The notes under the pieces: model-generated
What the model saw: only the letters and a program-made list of their open reading frames with translations
The model's database searches: none
What the model was told of the DNA's origin: nothing
Part shown: positions 15,901 to 22,714 of the stretch, piece after piece
Position numbering within the stretch: the first letter of the stretch is position 1
How the letters are laid out: the number at the start of each line of letters is the position of its first letter
Made by a program: the position numbers and the translations under genes
Assembly (NCBI GenBank): GCA_934513685.1
Contig: CAKSWY010000026.1
Span: 1 to 33,772, forward strand
Length of the DNA: 33,772 bases
Origin: an uncultured Oscillospiraceae bacterium
GTDB lineage: Bacteria > Bacillota > Clostridia > Oscillospirales > Ruminococcaceae
Direction of reading: 5' to 3'

Positions 15901-17278
15901 AGAGCTGTTCGGCAAGGAGTTCGTGTTCAAGGCGGGCACCGTGTCCGGCCTGCAGGACAAGACGGCCTACGGCTACGTGAAAAAGTACCTGGAGGAGCGG
16001 GGCCGCACCGTGAACCGTGTGGAGGAAAACCGGCTGACCCTGGGCTGCACCGGCGTAAAGCGTACCACGGGCCAGCACCCCGGCGGCATGGTGGTTGTGC
16101 CCAGCCACAACGAGATTTACGATTTCTGCCCCATTCAGCACCCCGCCGACGACCGGGACAAAGGCGTGCTGACCACCCACTTTGAATTCAAATACCTGCA
16201 CGATACCCTGCTGAAGCTGGATGAGCTGGGCCACGATGTGCCCACCATGTACAAGTATTTTGAGGAAATGACGGGCATTACCATGGACCAGGTGCCCATG
16301 AACGACAAGCACGTCATCAGCCTGCTGGTTTCCACCGAGGCGCTGGGCGTGACCCCGGAGCAGATCGACAGCAAAACCGGCACCTTCGGCATTCCGGAAC
16401 TGGGCACGCCCTTCGTGCGGCAGATGCTGCTGGAGGCCCAGCCCCAGAGCTTCAGCGACCTGATTCAGATCTCCGGCCTTTCCCACGGCACCGACGTGTG
16501 GAACGGCAACGCACAGGACCTGATCAAGAACGGCACCTGCTCCATTTCTGAGGTGATCGGCTGCCGTGACAGCATTATGACCTATCTGCTGCACAAGGGG
16601 CTGGAGCCGAAGCTGGCCTTCAACATCATGGAGCTGACCCGTAAGGGCAAGGTGGCCAAAAACGGCTTCCCGGAGGGCGCCGAAGAAGCCATGCGGGAGC
16701 ACGACGTGCCCGAGTGGTACATGGATTCCTGCCGGAAGATCAAGTACATGTTCCCCAAGGCCCACGCGGTGGCGTACCTGATCGCGGCCATCCGGCTGAT
16801 GTGGTTTAAAGTGTACCATCCGCAGGCGTTCTATGCGGTGTGGTTTACCGTGCGCGGCGATGACATTGATTACGAGGCGGCCGTGGGCGGCAAGGACGTG
16901 GCCATGCGCCACCTGAAGGAGATCAACGCCCGCCTGCGGGAAGAGCGCAAGGCCAAGGACGAGGACATTCAGGTTTCGCTCCAGCTGGTGAACGAGATGC
17001 TGCAGCGCGGGTATGAGTTCCTGCCCATCTGTCTGGGCAAGAGCCGCGCCACCAAATACGTGCTGGAGGACGATAAGGTTCGCCTACCCTATGCTTCGCT
17101 GAAGGGCGTGGGCGAATCGGCCGCCATCGCGCTGGAAAAGGCGGCGGAACAGGGCGGCTACCTCTCGGTGGAGGAGCTGCAGAGCATGAGCGGCGTGTCC
17201 AGCGCGGTGATGGAAACGCTGCGGCAGGCGGGCGCTCTGGGCGACCTGCCGGATTCCAACCAGCTAAGTTTCTTCTGA
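12998..17278 (+). CDS. polC: DNA polymerase III alpha subunit, PolC type
   Basis: This 1426-residue replicative polymerase of low-GC-type Gram-positives combines polymerase and proofreading in one chain. In order: an N-terminal domain; an OB fold (about 220-305); the first PHP segment VELHLHTKLSSMDGF (about 313-327); an inserted DnaQ-like 3'-5' exonuclease starting FVVFDTETTGL (about 406), with HNAHGFD and HRAGDDAAA motifs; the rest of PHP; a zinc finger CPKCKH..CPECG (about 897-925); the palm with the catalytic PDIDLNFSGEYQ (about 949-960); and the fingers and C-terminal domain. All catalytic acidic residues I can check are present. GAAAGGAGAA precedes ATG 12998. Length is normal for PolC. 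Confidence 0.98.
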   Translation: MKPLVTALWPQFGEDPTFAASFAQVLVDRVELMRQSKQIHIYLQGPVPLASTLRKQLALSLASTFAGFEVSVYSLFPFGQITPSAVMDLIEELKEEGLPVNGFLDKSRVDLEGSQLTIHLRTGLHILESIGFGDKLAQRIENRTGVLPTVKLAMEQALSNQAWEEHIQQKVPVTAFVEKKQTAALKIPGLDLTDKPVEVFHGKLFKPEALQPLKDIGGEGGKVTVWGEVFASEVKGNFRKIYTVSITDYTGSVNLKVRAQEGEDCSKWEGLKPGTTLVIKGDCAFDKYERDYVVYPYDVLIVERKQREDNAPEKRVELHLHTKLSSMDGFCDPGKIVKLAHRMGHKAIAITDHGVCQGYPEAMLATDDIRKKDPDFKLIYGCEAYFVDDMIPVVYGKGASGPLDGSFVVFDTETTGLNTQMDKLIEISAVRVENGKVTEAFDTFVDPAMPIPSKVVELTGINDGMVAGAPDPDTALKQFLDFAGDRVLVAHNAHGFDIPILQAAARRAGVEFRNPYIDSLPMAQALYPGLGNYKLDTVNKYLELPKFNHHRAGDDAAALAAIFCKMLEDLAAKDIRRVEDVNTGLGGNKEVLKKKYHHLIILVKNQVGLKNLYKIVSAAHTEYFFKRPRVPRSLLNQYREGLLLGSACEAGELYRAIVAGRDMDELKRIAAYYDFLEIQPLGNNEFMLRNGTVNSLEQIKDFNRKVVELGEALHRPVVATGDVHFQEPEDAIYRSIIQAGSGFKDADNQAPLYFRTTDDMLAQFDYLGPEMAHKVVIENPNRLADRIENGFRAIPWGTYPPSIEGAEQQLRDATWKTAKEHYGDPLPELVEKRLQKELDSICGHGYAVLYVIAVKLVAYSNQHGYQVGSRGSVGSSAVAHFSGISEVNSLPPHYLCPKCKHSEFITDGSVADGFDLPDKVCPECGTQMLVDGHDIPFETFLGFYGDKEPDIDLNFSGEYQSSVHRYTEELFGKEFVFKAGTVSGLQDKTAYGYVKKYLEERGRTVNRVEENRLTLGCTGVKRTTGQHPGGMVVVPSHNEIYDFCPIQHPADDRDKGVLTTHFEFKYLHDTLLKLDELGHDVPTMYKYFEEMTGITMDQVPMNDKHVISLLVSTEALGVTPEQIDSKTGTFGIPELGTPFVRQMLLEAQPQSFSDLIQISGLSHGTDVWNGNAQDLIKNGTCSISEVIGCRDSIMTYLLHKGLEPKLAFNIMELTRKGKVAKNGFPEGAEEAMREHDVPEWYMDSCRKIKYMFPKAHAVAYLIAAIRLMWFKVYHPQAFYAVWFTVRGDDIDYEAAVGGKDVAMRHLKEINARLREERKAKDEDIQVSLQLVNEMLQRGYEFLPICLGKSRATKYVLEDDKVRLPYASLKGVGESAAIALEKAAEQGGYLSVEELQSMSGVSSAVMETLRQAGALGDLPDSNQLSFF

Positions 17279-17318
17279 GCCGATTGAGTACGGATTTTAA
17301 ATTATAATCATGTATAAC

Positions 17319-17374
17319 AAAAGCGTCCCCTTGGGCGGCGGCACAATGTGCACGCCGATCAGGGGGACGCTTTT
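17319..17374. terminator. Bidirectional terminator between polC and udk
   Basis: AAAAGCGTCCCC (17319-17330) and GGGGACGCTTTT (17363-17374) pair perfectly, enclosing a further GC-rich hairpin. T-tracts exist on both strands, so it can end polC rightward and udk leftward. Confidence 0.9.
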
Positions 17375-17425
17375 CGTTCTTTTTGAAGGAATGCCAATTT
17401 AAAGAAATGCCAAAAAAGTATGCAG

Positions 17426-18046
17426 TCAATCCTGCGCGTTCAGGTGCCGGGCAACCCGGTGCATCAGCATCTCCAGGGCCACCTGGTTGCGGCCGCCTTC
17501 GGGTACGATCAGGTCAGCCTTGCGCTTGGAAGGCTCCACAAACTGTTCGTGCATGGGTTTCACCGTGGTAAGATACTGGTTGATTACGCTGTCCAGCGTG
17601 CGGCCGCGGCGCTTTACGTCCCGAAGAATGCGCCGAAGAATTCGCACGTCGGCGTCCGTGTCCACAAACACCTTGATGTCCAGCTGGTCGCACAGCTCCG
17701 GTACGGCGAACAGCAGAATGCCCTCCACGATCACCACCGGGGCCGGGTCAATGCGGATGGTGCGGTCGCTCCGGTTGTGAACCCGGTAATCGTACACCGG
17801 GCACTGAATGGAGTGCCCGGCCCGAAGCTGCTTTAAGTGGGCGAGCAGCAGGTCGTTGTCAAAGGCGTCCGGATGGTCGTAGTTCAGCTTGCAGCGCTCT
17901 TCAAAGGGCAGTTCGTCGTGGCGCTTGTAGTAATTGTCGTGGTTCACCACGGCGATCTGCCGGGGATAGCGCTCTTTCAGGCGGCGGGTAAGGGTGGTTT
18001 TTCCGCTGCCGCTGCCGCCGGCAATGCCGATGAACATGGTTTCCAT
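17426..18046 (-). CDS. udk: Uridine kinase (uridine/cytidine kinase family)
   Basis: This 206-residue P-loop kinase phosphorylates uridine and cytidine in pyrimidine salvage. GIAGGSGSGKTT (residues 7-18) is the Walker A loop. NHDNYYKRHDELPFEER and NYDHPDAFD carry the substrate-binding acidic residues, VIVEGILLF is the Walker B strand, and RRILRDVKRRGRTLDSVINQY is the lid. Length is family-normal. ATG 18046 follows an AAAGG ten bases away. It is the last gene of a leftward operon with dCMP deaminase, so two pyrimidine-salvage functions sit together. Confidence 0.95.
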   Translation of the reverse strand: METMFIGIAGGSGSGKTTLTRRLKERYPRQIAVVNHDNYYKRHDELPFEERCKLNYDHPDAFDNDLLLAHLKQLRAGHSIQCPVYDYRVHNRSDRTIRIDPAPVVIVEGILLFAVPELCDQLDIKVFVDTDADVRILRRILRDVKRRGRTLDSVINQYLTTVKPMHEQFVEPSKRKADLIVPEGGRNQVALEMLMHRVARHLNAQD

Positions 18047-18097
18047 AACGCATCTGCCTTTCTATGTATGCGCGAACACAAGCCGCTTCAACGGGTG

Positions 18098-18580
18098 TTA
18101 CAGCTCAAAGTTGACCTGGCGGCCCTTGAGGGTGTAGGGGGTGAACTTGATGCCGGCCATCTTCATCATGCGGCGGCTGGCCACGCTGGCCGGGGTGTCG
18201 TGGTATTTGTCCGACAGGTAGATCACCTCGCCGATGCCGCTTTGAATCAGGGCCTTGGTGCATTCGTTGCAGGGAAAGAGGGTCACATAGATCCGCGCGC
18301 CCTTCAGGTTGCCGTGGGCGTTGTTCAAAATGGCGTTCAGCTCGGCGTGGCACACGTACATATACTTGGTGTCCAGCGGGTCCCCCTCCCGGCCCCAGGG
18401 CATTTCGTCGTCAGGGCAGCCGATGGGCATACCGTTGTAGCCCAGCGAGAGAATTTTGTTTTCGGGGCTGACGATGCAGGCCCCAACCTGGCTGTTGGGG
18501 TCCTTGCTGCGCATGGCGGTAAGCAGGGCGATGCCCATAAAGTATTCGTCCCAGCTGATGTAGTCTTTACGCTGCTCCAT
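18098..18580 (-). CDS. dCMP deaminase (ComEB-like cytidine/deoxycytidylate deaminase)
   Basis: This 160-residue zinc deaminase probably converts dCMP to dUMP for thymidylate synthesis. Zinc and catalytic residues are present: H78 and E80 (CHAELNAIL) and C104/C107 (PCNEC). NSQVGACIVSPENKILSLGYNG (30-50) is typical of dCMP deaminases, as is the second cysteine/histidine-poor insert before HAE. ATG 18580 is chosen over an in-frame ATG at 18598 because AAGGAGACC lies 8 bases before it. Upstream is the TrxR-like gene (47-base gap) and downstream udk (51-base gap), all leftward. Confidence 0.93.
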   Translation of the reverse strand: MEQRKDYISWDEYFMGIALLTAMRSKDPNSQVGACIVSPENKILSLGYNGMPIGCPDDEMPWGREGDPLDTKYMYVCHAELNAILNNAHGNLKGARIYVTLFPCNECTKALIQSGIGEVIYLSDKYHDTPASVASRRMMKMAGIKFTPYTLKGRQVNFEL

Positions 18581-18626
18581 GGTATGGTCTCCTTGCATTG
18601 CGATGAATTTGGGTGAATGGTCCGGC

Positions 18627-19493
18627 TCAGGGCTGGGCGGCGGCCTGCTGGTCCAGCCAGCGGGCGGCGCTGAGGGCGGCCGTCAGCCCCTCGCCCACGG
18701 CCTTGGCCACCTGCAGGGGTGTGCCGGTGATGTCGCCGGCGGCAAACACACCGGGCAGGTTGGTGGCCATCTGCCGATCCACGGTTACAAAGCCGTTTTC
18801 GGTGGCCAGGCCGGGCAGAAGCGTGTCCGGCGCGATGGAAGCCCGCAGAATGAACACCCCTTCGCAGGGGATGGTCTGGTCGGTGAGCCGAACGCCCTCC
18901 ACGTGCTCGGTGCCCAACACCTGGCGCACGCCGCCGGGAACAAAGGCAACGGCGGGGTTCAGCTCCGGCGGGCGCTGCGCTGCCACAAAGGTGACGGGGC
19001 AGCCGATGCCGGCCAGAAAGTTGGCCTCGTGGACGGCATCCGGCGCAAGACCCCACACCACCACCGGCTTGCCGCGGTAGAGCATTCCGTCACAGGTGGC
19101 GCAGTAACTCACGCCTCGGCCCAGAAGTTCGGCCTCGCCGGGGACCGGCGGCGCTTTGGACACACCGCAGGCCAGAATCAGGCTGCCGGCGTCCAGAATG
19201 TCTCCGCCGAAGTTGACCAGAAAGCGGTCGCCCAGGGGCATCAGGTTGGCCACCCGGCCCTCCTCGGCCTCAATGCCCAGAGAGCGGGCGTGGGCGGCAA
19301 AGGCCTCCAGCAGGGCCGCACCGGTCAGCCCGGGCAGGCCCAGATAATTGTCGATCTGTTCCGCCTTGGCCAGCAGGCCGGGGGCAGCCCCCAGCACCCG
19401 CACGGTTTTGCCCCGCTGGCGCAGATTGACGGCGGCTGAAAGCCCTGCCGGCCCGCCGCCGATCACGGCGCAATCCAGTTTCTGCTCCTGCAT
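18627..19493 (-). CDS. Thioredoxin-reductase-like flavoprotein lacking NADPH-binding motifs
   Basis: This is 288 residues (an ATG one codon earlier, at 19496, is also possible; AGGAGG lies 4 and 7 bases upstream of the two). GGGPAGLSAA (12-21) binds FAD, CATC (131-134) is the redox-active disulfide, and GVFAAGDITGTPLQVAKAVGEG (about 248-269) is the second FAD motif. The NADPH domain, however, lacks the normal GxGxxA/S stretch (here WGLAPDAVHEA, 147-157), and the HRRxxxR motif is absent (here FVAAQRPPEL). Clostridia contain ferredoxin-dependent flavin thioredoxin reductases with just this loss. This protein may therefore take electrons from ferredoxin. No thioredoxin gene lies beside it. It heads the operon with dCMP deaminase and udk. 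Confidence 0.85.
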   Translation of the reverse strand: MQEQKLDCAVIGGGPAGLSAAVNLRQRGKTVRVLGAAPGLLAKAEQIDNYLGLPGLTGAALLEAFAAHARSLGIEAEEGRVANLMPLGDRFLVNFGGDILDAGSLILACGVSKAPPVPGEAELLGRGVSYCATCDGMLYRGKPVVVWGLAPDAVHEANFLAGIGCPVTFVAAQRPPELNPAVAFVPGGVRQVLGTEHVEGVRLTDQTIPCEGVFILRASIAPDTLLPGLATENGFVTVDRQMATNLPGVFAAGDITGTPLQVAKAVGEGLTAALSAARWLDQQAAAQP

Positions 19494-19544
19494 CATGTAA
19501 CCTCCTCCCGGGCTGTAAAAGCGCGGCTTTGTTTCTAAAACTCT

Positions 19545-19553
19545 ATTATAACA
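19545..19553 (-). promoter_or_regulatory. Extended -10 promoter of the TrxR-like operon
   Basis: On the minus strand TGTTATAAT reads as an extended -10 box (TGnTATAAT), 52 bases before the start codon. The -35 region is weak, as is usual for extended -10 promoters. Confidence 0.65.
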
Positions 19554-19670
19554 CAGCATGGCCGGGGTGACCATCCCTTATGCGGGGTGCTTTTTGCCGC
19601 GTTGGGCGCATATAGTGTCTCAGGGCAGGCGGAACCTGCACGAGGCCGCCGGAAATGGGAGTGTTGCGCA

Positions 19671-19958
19671 ATGAAGGGGAACATGGAGGAACGGGCGGTG
19701 CTGCTGGCCCGCTACATTGTGGAAAACGAGGCCACCGTGCGCGCGGCGGCCGGGCAGTTCGGGGTGTCAAAATCCACGGTGCACAAAGATGTTTCGCAGC
19801 GGCTGCGCCGGCAGAACCCCGGGCTGTACCGGGAGGTGCGGAAGGTGCTGGCCCGCAACAAGGCGGAACGGCATTTGCGGGGCGGGCAGGCCACCCGCGA
19901 AAAATATGCCCGCGCCCGCGCCGCCTGGAACAAACGCCGGGAACAGGGCGGATTGTGA
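19671..19958 (+). CDS. spoIIID: SpoIIID-family sporulation transcription regulator
   Basis: This is a 95-residue protein. EERAVLLARYIVENEATVRA (about 6-25), then the helix-turn-helix AAAGQFGVSKSTVHKDVSQRL (about 25-45) and RHLRGGQATREKYA (67-80) match SpoIIID along its whole length, including the C-terminal basic helix that reaches into the minor groove. In spore formers it is made in the mother cell under sigma-E and tunes sigma-K-stage genes. The start at 19671 has GGGAG about 9 bases upstream. CATATAGT at 19609-19616 resembles a sigma-E -10 box, but no good -35 is seen. sigK lies 6.5 kb away in this window. Confidence 0.9.
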   Translation: MKGNMEERAVLLARYIVENEATVRAAAGQFGVSKSTVHKDVSQRLRRQNPGLYREVRKVLARNKAERHLRGGQATREKYARARAAWNKRREQGGL

Positions 19959-20017
19959 GTGTTTTACGAAAAGAATGACTGTGAATTGCTCAAATTCAAC
20001 AGAGTGACGGATTTTTC

Positions 20018-20046
20018 TTGTACAATCGGGTGGGATGCGGTACAAT
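20018..20046 (+). promoter_or_regulatory. Promoter of the PPK2 gene
   Basis: TTGTAC (20018-20023) and TACAAT (20041-20046), 17 bases apart, end 48 bases before the PPK2 start. A second TACAAT overlaps the -35 box at 20021-20026. Confidence 0.5.
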
Positions 20047-20094
20047 AGGGCCATACACAGGGCCATAGCCCCTGCAAAAAAGGAGGATGCCGCA

Positions 20095-21561
20095 ATGCTG
20101 AAGGATTGGATGCCACGCCCGGCCGGGGAACAGAGCGAGCAGAAGGCCCGGCTGAAGCAAAGCCGGGAAGAGCTGGCCGCGCTTCAGATGAAGCTGAAGG
20201 AGAACAAGCTGCCCGTACTGGTGCTGGTTGAGGGCTGGGGCGCGGCCGGCAAGGGCAGCCTGATCCGCTCGCTGATCAAGGAGCTGGACCCCCGTTTTTT
20301 CCAGGTGGTGAACATGGGCCGCCCCACCCCTGAGGAGCAGCGGTATCCCTTTTTGAAGCGGTATGTGCAGACCATCCCCGAAGAGGGCAAGATCGTGTTC
20401 CTGGATTCCGGCTGGATGGACGAGGTGGTGCGCCAGCGCCAGCAGAAAACCATTGACAGCGGCGAATACGAGCTTCGGTTGCAAAGCACTGAGGTGTTTG
20501 AGCGGCAGCTGGTGGCCGGCGGGTACCTGCTGGTAAAGCTGTTCCTGCACATTGACCGGGCCACCCAGAAAAAGCGGCTGGAGGCGCTGACCGCCGATGA
20601 GGACACGGCCTGGCGGGTGAGCGAAAACGACCGCTGGCAGCAAAAGCATTACGACCGGGCGCTGGATTGCTTTGACGAATATCTGGAGGCCACCGACACA
20701 GGCTGGGCCCCCTGGAAGATTTTGAACGGCGGCGATGAGGGCGGCGCCCGGGCTGAGGCGGCGGAGTACCTGTGCCGCTGCATCCGCGCCGCGCTGGAAA
20801 AGCGCCCCGGCGAGGGCATGATGCCCGATGCCCACTGGCCGCTGCTGCCCATGCAGCCACTGAGCCAGGTTCCGCTGGACGTGAGCATGCCGGAGGAGGA
20901 GTACCGGCAGCGCCTGAAGGAATGCCGGAAAAAGCTGGCCCGGCTGCACAACCGGCTGTACCGCAAAAAGGTTCCGGTGGTCATCCTGTACGAAGGCTGG
21001 GATGCCGCCGGAAAGGGCGGCAACATCAAGCGGCTTGCCGGTGCGCTGGACCCCCGCGGCTACGAGGTGGTGCCCATTGCCAGCCCGACCCCGCCGGAAA
21101 AGAGCCGCCATTACCTGTGGCGTTTCTGGAGCAGACTGCCCAAGACCGGGCACATCACCATTTTTGACCGCAGCTGGTATGGCCGGGTGATGGTGGAACG
21201 GCTGGAGGGCTTCTGCGCCGAGGCGGACTGGAAGCGGGCCTACAACGAGATCAACGAGTTTGAGCGGGAGCTGACCCAGTGGGGCGCCGTGGTGGTGAAA
21301 TTCTGGGTGCAGATCGACAAGGACACCCAGCTGGCCCGCTTTAACGACCGACAGAACACCCCCGAAAAGCGCTGGAAGATCACGGATGAGGACTGGCGCA
21401 ACCGGGAAAAATGGGAAGCCTACGAGCAGGCGGTGGATGAAATGCTGCAAAAAACCAGCACGGCCAACGCCCCCTGGCACATCATTGAATCGGTGGACAA
21501 GCGGTATGCCCGCATCAAGGCGATGGAGATCGTCATTGACGCCATTGAGCGGGCGCTGTGA
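20095..21561 (+). CDS. Two-domain PPK2-family polyphosphate:nucleotide phosphotransferase
   Basis: This 488-residue protein contains two tandem PPK2 domains. Domain 1 (about 15-245) has a Walker A-like EGWGAAGKG (about 46-54), but where the family has DRSWY it reads VFLDSGWMDEVV. Domain 2 (about 260-488) has canonical EGWDAAGKG (about 299-307) and FDRSWYGRVMVERLEGF (about 356-372). Two-domain members (class II, polyphosphate:AMP phosphotransferases) use polyphosphate to convert AMP to ADP. The C-terminal domain is probably the catalytic one and domain 1 structural. The ATG is fixed by AAGGAGG 8 bases upstream. No polyphosphate kinase or phosphatase gene lies near. Its 3' end abuts the thi promoter. 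Confidence 0.9.
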   Translation: MLKDWMPRPAGEQSEQKARLKQSREELAALQMKLKENKLPVLVLVEGWGAAGKGSLIRSLIKELDPRFFQVVNMGRPTPEEQRYPFLKRYVQTIPEEGKIVFLDSGWMDEVVRQRQQKTIDSGEYELRLQSTEVFERQLVAGGYLLVKLFLHIDRATQKKRLEALTADEDTAWRVSENDRWQQKHYDRALDCFDEYLEATDTGWAPWKILNGGDEGGARAEAAEYLCRCIRAALEKRPGEGMMPDAHWPLLPMQPLSQVPLDVSMPEEEYRQRLKECRKKLARLHNRLYRKKVPVVILYEGWDAAGKGGNIKRLAGALDPRGYEVVPIASPTPPEKSRHYLWRFWSRLPKTGHITIFDRSWYGRVMVERLEGFCAEADWKRAYNEINEFERELTQWGAVVVKFWVQIDKDTQLARFNDRQNTPEKRWKITDEDWRNREKWEAYEQAVDEMLQKTSTANAPWHIIESVDKRYARIKAMEIVIDAIERAL

Positions 21562-21562
21562 T

Positions 21563-21591
21563 TTGACAGCCCACGCAAAATGCGCTATACT
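21563..21591 (+). promoter_or_regulatory. Promoter of the thiW transcription unit
   Basis: TTGACA (21563-21568), a 17-base spacer and TATACT (21586-21591) start directly after the PPK2 stop codon, about 6 bases before the TPP riboswitch. Confidence 0.85.
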
Positions 21592-21596
21592 GAGCC

Positions 21597-21686
21597 CGAC
21601 AGCAGGGAGCCCCGGCGGGGGCTGAGAGGAAGCAGCGGCTTCGACCTGCCGACCTGATTTGGATCATGCCAACGGAGGGACTGTCG
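21597..21686 (+). promoter_or_regulatory. TPP riboswitch (THI element)
   Basis: P1 is CGACAG/CTGTCG (21597-21602 and 21681-21686). The conserved core is present: GGGGGCTGAGAGG near 21616-21628, then GACCTGATTTGGATCATGCC and AACGGAGGGA at 21651-21680. It binds thiamin diphosphate. With the terminator at 21702-21752 it should stop transcription when TPP is plentiful. The controlled gene is thiW, but its start codon is about 450 bases downstream, which is unusually far. Confidence 0.95.
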
Positions 21687-21701
21687 AAACCACGGATGCT
21701 C

Positions 21702-21752
21702 AGCACCCGGATCGCGGCCCCACTGCGGGCAGGCGGCCCGGGTGCTTTTTTG
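21702..21752 (+). terminator. Terminator of the TPP riboswitch
   Basis: AGCACCCGG and CCGGGTGCT form the base of a GC-rich hairpin followed by TTTTTTG. The 5' arm lies about 16 bases after the riboswitch P1, as expected for a TPP-controlled attenuator. Confidence 0.88.
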
Positions 21753-22136
21753 CGCCGGCGCAAGAATCGGGAAACAACTAAGAAGGCGGGCGCATTGCGC
21801 CCATAAAACGGAAAGGGGGATGACCGAACGGGAGACACACGCAGGCCGGCAGACACGGCGGGGCTGAAAAAGCCCGCCCGTGCCAACGAATGGAGGGGGA
21901 GCGCCCTGCATCCGTACCGGCAGGCGATGCAGCGATGGGAGGCCGTGTTCCGGCATGAGAGGGGGCCAGTAAGCCCCGACCGCCCCTGAACCAAACACCC
22001 GGCGCCATGGCGGCGGGTGGGTTCAGGTTGGCCTGAAAAGGCACGCTGCATCCAGTTTGTGTGCCCTGTTCGGTCGTCCGCCCTTTCTTTTTTATTTCTG
22101 CGGCCGCGCTGTGCGGCCTTCGAGAGGAGCCTTACG
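21753..22136 (+). ncRNA. Candidate structured RNA leader between the TPP terminator and thiW
   Basis: About 384 bases have no supported ORF but contain dense complementary arms. They are GGGCGC-ATT-GCGCCC (21788-21802), CACGG..GGGCT/AGCCC..CCGTG near 21852-21881, CTGCATC/GATGCAG (21906-21932), GGGG/CCCC near 21961-21976, and a long hairpin at 21985-22027. That last hairpin pairs CCTGAACC+CACCCG with CGGGTG+GGTTCAGG and has an AAA bulge. It has no T-tract, so it is not a simple terminator. I do not recognise a known riboswitch core. It may be a second regulatory element, a small RNA released from the attenuated transcript, or a decayed insertion. Confidence 0.4.
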
Positions 22137-22664
22137 ATGAAAAACGAAAACCTGCCTTCTTCCAAAAAACTTGCCATTGCCGGAATTCTCACGGCGCTGG
22201 CCGTGATCGGCGGCACCCTGTCCATTCCCATCGGTTTTACCCGCTGCTGCCCCATGCAGAGCATTGTAAACGTGCTGGCGGCGGTGTTCGTCGGCCCCTG
22301 GTACGGGCTGGGCATGGCGTTCTGCACCAGCGTCATCCGCAACCTGCTGGGCACCGGTACGCTGATGGCCTTCCCCGGCAGTATGTGCGGCGCGCTGCTG
22401 GCGGGCCTGCTGTACCGCTGGCAGCCCAAGCTGCCGCTGGCTTGCCTGGGTGAAATCGTGGGCACCGGCATTATTTCGTCCTTCCTGGCGTGGCCCATCG
22501 CCCACCTGCTGATGGGCCGGGCCTGCGGCCCCTTCACCTACTTTGTGCCGTTTATGGTGGTGGCCCTCACCGGCTCCATCATTGCGGCGGTGCTGGTGTT
22601 TGTGCTGAAAAAATCCGGCGCGCTGGCCGCCATGGAGCGCATGGCCGGTGAGAAAAAGGCCTGA
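22137..22664 (+). CDS. thiW: ThiW-type S component of an ECF transporter (thiamine precursor uptake)
   Basis: This 175-residue membrane protein has about five to six hydrophobic helices. LAIAGILTALAVIGGTLSIPIG opens it, followed by CCPMQSIVNVLAAVFVGPWYGLGMAF, the PGSMCGALLAGLLY segment and ELVGT-like GEIVGTGIISS. This pattern matches ThiW, the substrate-capturing subunit thought to import a thiazole precursor of thiamine, working with a shared ECF energizing module encoded elsewhere. The TPP riboswitch upstream supports this. GAGAGGAG lies 8 bases before ATG 22137. No thiM, thiE or thiD is adjacent. Confidence 0.9.
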   Translation: MKNENLPSSKKLAIAGILTALAVIGGTLSIPIGFTRCCPMQSIVNVLAAVFVGPWYGLGMAFCTSVIRNLLGTGTLMAFPGSMCGALLAGLLYRWQPKLPLACLGEIVGTGIISSFLAWPIAHLLMGRACGPFTYFVPFMVVALTGSIIAAVLVFVLKKSGALAAMERMAGEKKA

Positions 22665-22714
22665 GCAGGCCGGAGTGAAACGCGAACAATGCAAACAGAA
22701 AGCCGGTTGAACCC

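Noticed and set aside
12674..16912. A very long open frame on the minus strand opposite polC (about 1400 codons)
   Set aside because: It is a by-product of third-position GC in polC. The translation is low-complexity (His, Gln, Val, Gly rich), has no ribosome site and no known domain.
21813..21885. Similarity to a ykkC-type riboswitch end (ACACGGCGGGG..AAAAAGCCCG)
   Set aside because: The 5' conserved half of that riboswitch is not found in the right order, and thiW is not a known target. It is left as part of an unassigned structured leader.
21870..21900. A second TPP riboswitch (GTGCCAACGAATGGAGGGG resembles the 3' core)
   Set aside because: The CTGAGA and ACCTGATxxGGAT parts are missing, so at best it is a degenerate trace.
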